A DNA stretch of 64,000 nt from assembly GCF_011927945.1 (NCBI RefSeq), contig NZ_JAATJM010000002.1, forward strand, positions 558,001 through 622,000. Reading direction: 5' to 3'. The stretch comes from Brevundimonas alba. GTDB taxonomy: Bacteria; Pseudomonadota; Alphaproteobacteria; Caulobacterales; Caulobacteraceae. A program made the position numbers and the translations under genes. The notes beneath the pieces are model-generated. The model was not told where the DNA came from, searched no databases, and saw only the letters and a list, made by a program, of their open reading frames with translations. Below are positions 61,900 through 64,000 of this stretch, piece after piece (the first letter of the stretch is position 1; each line of letters begins with the position of its first letter).

Positions 61900-62157
61900 A
61901 TGCCGCTGTATCGTTTCGTATGCAGCCGTGACCCAAAGGGTCGCGTGCCCCCCATCATGGACCTGTCAAACGCCGGAGCCGCGCGCGACCAGGCGGTGAT
62001 CTATCTCGGCGAGATTCTCAAAGACGAGGACGGCCGGTTCTGGGATGAGCCCGACCTGTGCATCACCGTTCAGGATGCAACCGGACTCACTCTGTTCATT
62101 CTCGACGTGACCGGGCGGAGCGCTCCGGTTGTTTCGGGCGCTGGCCCACTGTCCTAG
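61900..62157 (+). CDS. Small protein B1, DUF6894-like
   Basis: 85 residues. MPLYRF, the DLSNAGAARDQAVIYLGEILKD helix and the strand TVQDATGLTLFILDV follow the order seen in DUF6894-type proteins (as I remember that family). It shares 28 of its first 70 positions, without gaps, with the protein at 62540. Six bases follow A1, so the two are probably translated together. Function unknown. Confidence 0.7.
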   Translation: MPLYRFVCSRDPKGRVPPIMDLSNAGAARDQAVIYLGEILKDEDGRFWDEPDLCITVQDATGLTLFILDVTGRSAPVVSGAGPLS

Positions 62158-62261
62158 GCGCCGGCGCCAACCCTCGACGCCCCTTCCTTGCGCTGAGATC
62201 CCGGCGCACCGTAATGCCAGGATTGTGCGCAGGTTATGGGAGGGGTGTGCTATCGGTGCGG

Positions 62262-62432
62262 ATGGAAGATCACTCAATCCCGTGCGCCGTCGTCGCCTAT
62301 GAAGGCAGCGTCGTCATTCGCGGGCCCGGCGCGATGTCGGGCGCCTTTACCCCTGACGCCGCCGAAACCAGCGCCCATCTGATCCTTGAGGCCGCCGCCA
62401 AGGCGCGGGCGTGGCTCGCCAGCAGGCTCTAG
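62262..62432 (+). CDS. Tiny protein A2 (GPG..SGAFTPDAAE family)
   Basis: 56 residues, paralogue of A1 with the same IRGPGAMSGAFTPDAAE core and a longer C-terminal helix (AHLILEAAAKARAWLASRL). The ATG at 62262 is used; in-frame GTGs at 62247 and 62256 lie closer to a GGGAGGGG sequence and may be the true start. It is 104 bases after B1. Confidence 0.62.
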   Translation: MEDHSIPCAVVAYEGSVVIRGPGAMSGAFTPDAAETSAHLILEAAAKARAWLASRL

Positions 62433-62539
62433 CGGGGCGGCCAGACTGATCGCGGCGATCGACCGCGTCATCGACAAGACTGATCCAGGTTAAGTTCAAC
62501 AGGGCCGGAACGGCCTGCGGGCCAGGTCGTTTGGCCGCC

Positions 62540-62809
62540 ATGCCGACTTTCATTTTTGAAACCGACGCGGGGACGAAGGGGCCTCGCAGCGCCTCCGTGG
62601 TGTTGCCCGACCTGCGGGCGGCGCAGATCGCGGCCGTGAAGTATCTGGGCGAGTTGCTGTCGGACGACGGGGACGAGTTCTGGAAGGAGGAGATGGTCAC
62701 CATGACCGTCAGCGACAACCGGGGCCTGTGCCTGTTCCGACTGGACCTGTCCGCGGTGCGATCGTCGAGCTTCCCGAAGTCGGCGGTGGCGACCCGGGCC
62801 GGAGTCTGA
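62540..62809 (+). CDS. Small protein B2, DUF6894-like
   Basis: 89 residues, paralogue of B1: PTFIFETD, then LPDLRAAQIAAVKYLGELLSDD and MTVSDNRGLCLFRLDL. A TTG three codons upstream is an alternative start. It follows A2 by 107 bases, so this second pair is looser than the first. Function unknown. Confidence 0.7.
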   Translation: MPTFIFETDAGTKGPRSASVVLPDLRAAQIAAVKYLGELLSDDGDEFWKEEMVTMTVSDNRGLCLFRLDLSAVRSSSFPKSAVATRAGV

Positions 62810-62905
62810 CGCGAGACTGTGACCCGCCGGGGCCCATGCGGTGCTAGAGTGGGTCGACGCCGCCAGTGACCGCCTTTCGGCGGCCGGCGTCGCGGGATGA
62901 CGGAC

Positions 62906-63022
62906 ATGGCCAAGGGTCAAGCACGCAGCAACAAGGAAATCCGCAAACCGAAGGCGGACAAGGCCAAGCCGGCGGTGACGGTGGGTAGCTCGCCGTTCAC
63001 GCAGGCTCCGGCGAAGAAGTAG
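62906..63022 (+). CDS. 38-residue basic protein, MAKGQxRSNKE family
   Basis: 38 residues, highly basic: MAKGQARSNKEIRKPKADK then a Ser/Pro/Ala-rich end. Similar short proteins starting MAKGQ-x-RSN-x-E occur widely in alphaproteobacteria as conserved hypotheticals. A start three codons earlier (ATG at 62897) is also open; GGGA lies eight bases before the ATG used here. Possibly a nucleic-acid or ribosome-linked peptide, but that is a guess. Confidence 0.6.
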   Translation: MAKGQARSNKEIRKPKADKAKPAVTVGSSPFTQAPAKK

Positions 63023-63030
63023 CGTCTGCT

Positions 63031-63174
63031 CCCTTCTCCCCTTGAGGGAGAAGGTGGGCGGCGGAGCCGTCCGGATGAGGGGGATGGTTCAGCCAGGCTG
63101 GGCGGAAGCCGGTCCGGAGCCGCTTTACCCCTCATCCGGCCCTCCGGGCCACCTTCTCCCCCAAGGGGAGAAGG
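63031..63174. repeat. Large imperfect inverted repeat between convergent genes
   Basis: An arm at 63031-63084 and one at 63126-63174 are near complements. Each arm contains its own palindrome of the CCTTCTCCCC...GGGGAGAAGG type and a CCGGATGAGGGG block. It may fold into a large cruciform or a long RNA hairpin and stop transcription from both sides. Similar repeats are scattered through many alphaproteobacterial genomes. Confidence 0.8.
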
Positions 63175-63192
63175 AAGCGTGGTCCTCCCCGT

Positions 63193-63930
63193 TCAGTAGG
63201 CGTGGCTTTCGGCCGGGCGTTCTTCGAGGTGGCCGTCCTTGAGGGCGAAGACGCGGTCCATGTGGCCGGCCAGCTCCATGTTGTGGGTGGCGATCAGGGC
63301 GGCGACTCCGGTGTCCTTGACGAGCCTGTGAAGGGCCTCGAACACGGTCTGGCTGGTGGCGGGGTCCAGGTTGCCGGTGGGCTCGTCGGCCAGCAGCAGG
63401 CGCGGGCGGTTGGCCAGGGCGCGGGCGACGGCGACGCGCTGCTGTTCTCCGCCCGACATCTGGGCCGGCTGGTGAGTCAGGCGCTCGCCGAGGCCCAGGG
63501 CGGTCAGCACTTCCTCGGCGCGGGCGCGGGCGTCCGCCTGACCGGCGCCGGCGATGCGCAGCGGCAGGGCGACGTTGTCGCGGGCGTCGAACTCGGCCAG
63601 CAGGTGGTGGAACTGGTAGACGAAGCCGATGCGCTGGAGCCGCAGATGGGTGCGGGCGCGCTCGGGCAGGTCGCCGACCGGCTCGCCGTCGATGAGGATT
63701 TCACCCGAGGTCGGGTGTTCCAGCAGACCGGCGGCGTGCAACAGGGACGACTTGCCGGAGCCGGAGGGGCCGATCAGGCCGACCACCTCGCCGGGCATGA
63801 CGTCGAGATCGACGCCCTTGAGCACGGTCAGGCCGCCGGTGGCGGTGTCGTAGGTGCGGGTGACGTTGCGCACCGAAAGGACCGGCGTGCCGGCGATGAT
63901 CCGGCCGGCGCCGCGAGGGGCCTTACTCAT
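63193..63930 (-). CDS. lolD: Lipoprotein-releasing ABC transporter ATPase LolD
   Basis: 245 residues. Walker [13 protein letters not shown], the MacB/LolD-type signature [15 protein letters not shown] and Walker [13 protein letters not shown] are intact. The region [24 protein letters not shown], with its FQ/YQ-HHL, is the LolD motif. It powers release of lipoproteins from the inner membrane. Start overlaps the permease gene by eight bases. Confidence 0.94.
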   Translation of the reverse strand: MSKAPRGAGRIIAGTPVLSVRNVTRTYDTATGGLTVLKGVDLDVMPGEVVGLIGPSGSGKSSLLHAAGLLEHPTSGEILIDGEPVGDLPERARTHLRLQRIGFVYQFHHLLAEFDARDNVALPLRIAGAGQADARARAEEVLTALGLGERLTHQPAQMSGGEQQRVAVARALANRPRLLLADEPTGNLDPATSQTVFEALHRLVKDTGVAALIATHNMELAGHMDRVFALKDGHLEERPAESHAY

Positions 63931-64000
63931 AGCGGAGGGCCTCCACGGGGTCCATTTTGGCGGCGCGCCACGACGGCAGCAGACTGGCCACGCACGACAT
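63923..64000 (-). CDS. Lipoprotein-releasing permease LolC/LolE family, C-terminal end
   Basis: Only the last 25 residues are visible; the gene continues past the right edge. They read [19 protein letters not shown], the invariant C-terminus of FtsX/MacB-type permeases. Being just upstream of and overlapping lolD, it should be the LolC/E partner. Confidence 0.88.
   Translation of the reverse strand: MSCVASLLPSWRAAKMDPVEALRYE

Overview
The window is about 68% GC, densely coded, and looks like chromosomal DNA of an alphaproteobacterium of the Caulobacterales, most likely a Brevundimonas- or Caulobacter-like genus. The clues are an E1-beta subunit that carries its own lipoyl domain, a DUF5076 gene inside the pyruvate dehydrogenase operon, the order rpoZ-rsh-pyrE-pdxJ-acpS-lepB-rnc-era, GANTC sites upstream of ftsB, and alphaproteobacterial-type LexA boxes (GTTCN7GTTC). 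The genus is inferred from gene content; no marker gene was compared.

Layout. 1-4629: the 3' end of a sugar:cation-type MFS transporter gene, a VanY-like peptidase, a small HExxH protein, wrbA, a DOPA-dioxygenase-like gene and doxX. 4705-10326: an acyl/AMP ligase, then the tight chain lipA - RatA/COQ10-like - L-2-hydroxyglutarate-oxidase-like - two GNAT acetyltransferases, then rpmF with a clear terminator. 10452-18996: a lipoprotein, eno, ftsB and the complete pyruvate dehydrogenase operon (pdhA-pdhB-DUF5076-pdhC-lpd) plus a YcxB-like membrane protein. 18993-25288: small and metabolic genes, motB, arginyltransferase and a LemA/M48 pair. 25379-29049: parC, an unknown gene with an HTH-like N-terminus, and recO. 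29190-35569: an accessory block that includes an ArsR-controlled set of SRPBCC, VOC, DoxX and RibD-like genes, apparently inserted between recO and era. 35574-42927: the conserved era-rnc-lepB-acpS-pdxJ-pyrE-rsh-rpoZ run. 43055-49252: folK, NYN-domain protein, family-5 uracil-DNA glycosylase, smpB, dapA and a lytic transglycosylase. 49207-52437: a TetR-led operon for a BtuCDF/FecBCD-type uptake system. 52536-60750: glycosyltransferase, two RNA methyltransferases, S41 peptidase, GFA protein and dnaE. 60751-64000: the most unusual part, with a 31-codon membrane-peptide gene behind two LexA boxes, an array of very small unknown genes, and the lolD/lolCE end.

Most interesting result. At 61070-61165 (minus strand) a 31-residue single-span membrane peptide is preceded by an excellent Shine-Dalgarno sequence and a sigma-70-like promoter in which one GTTCN7GTTC box fills the spacer and a second covers the -10 element. 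It sits beside dnaE. This matches the properties of SidA, the SOS-induced division inhibitor of Caulobacter, and I propose it is an orthologue. Next to it, two pairs of tiny genes alternate A-B-A-B. The B proteins resemble DUF6894; the A proteins share a GPG..SGAFTPDAAE motif. They look like a duplicated two-gene module of unknown function.

The genome is very compact. Many genes overlap by ATGA, GTGA or TTGA, and five convergent pairs share a single CTAG as both stop codons. No tRNA, rRNA, CRISPR array, insertion sequence or prophage was seen.
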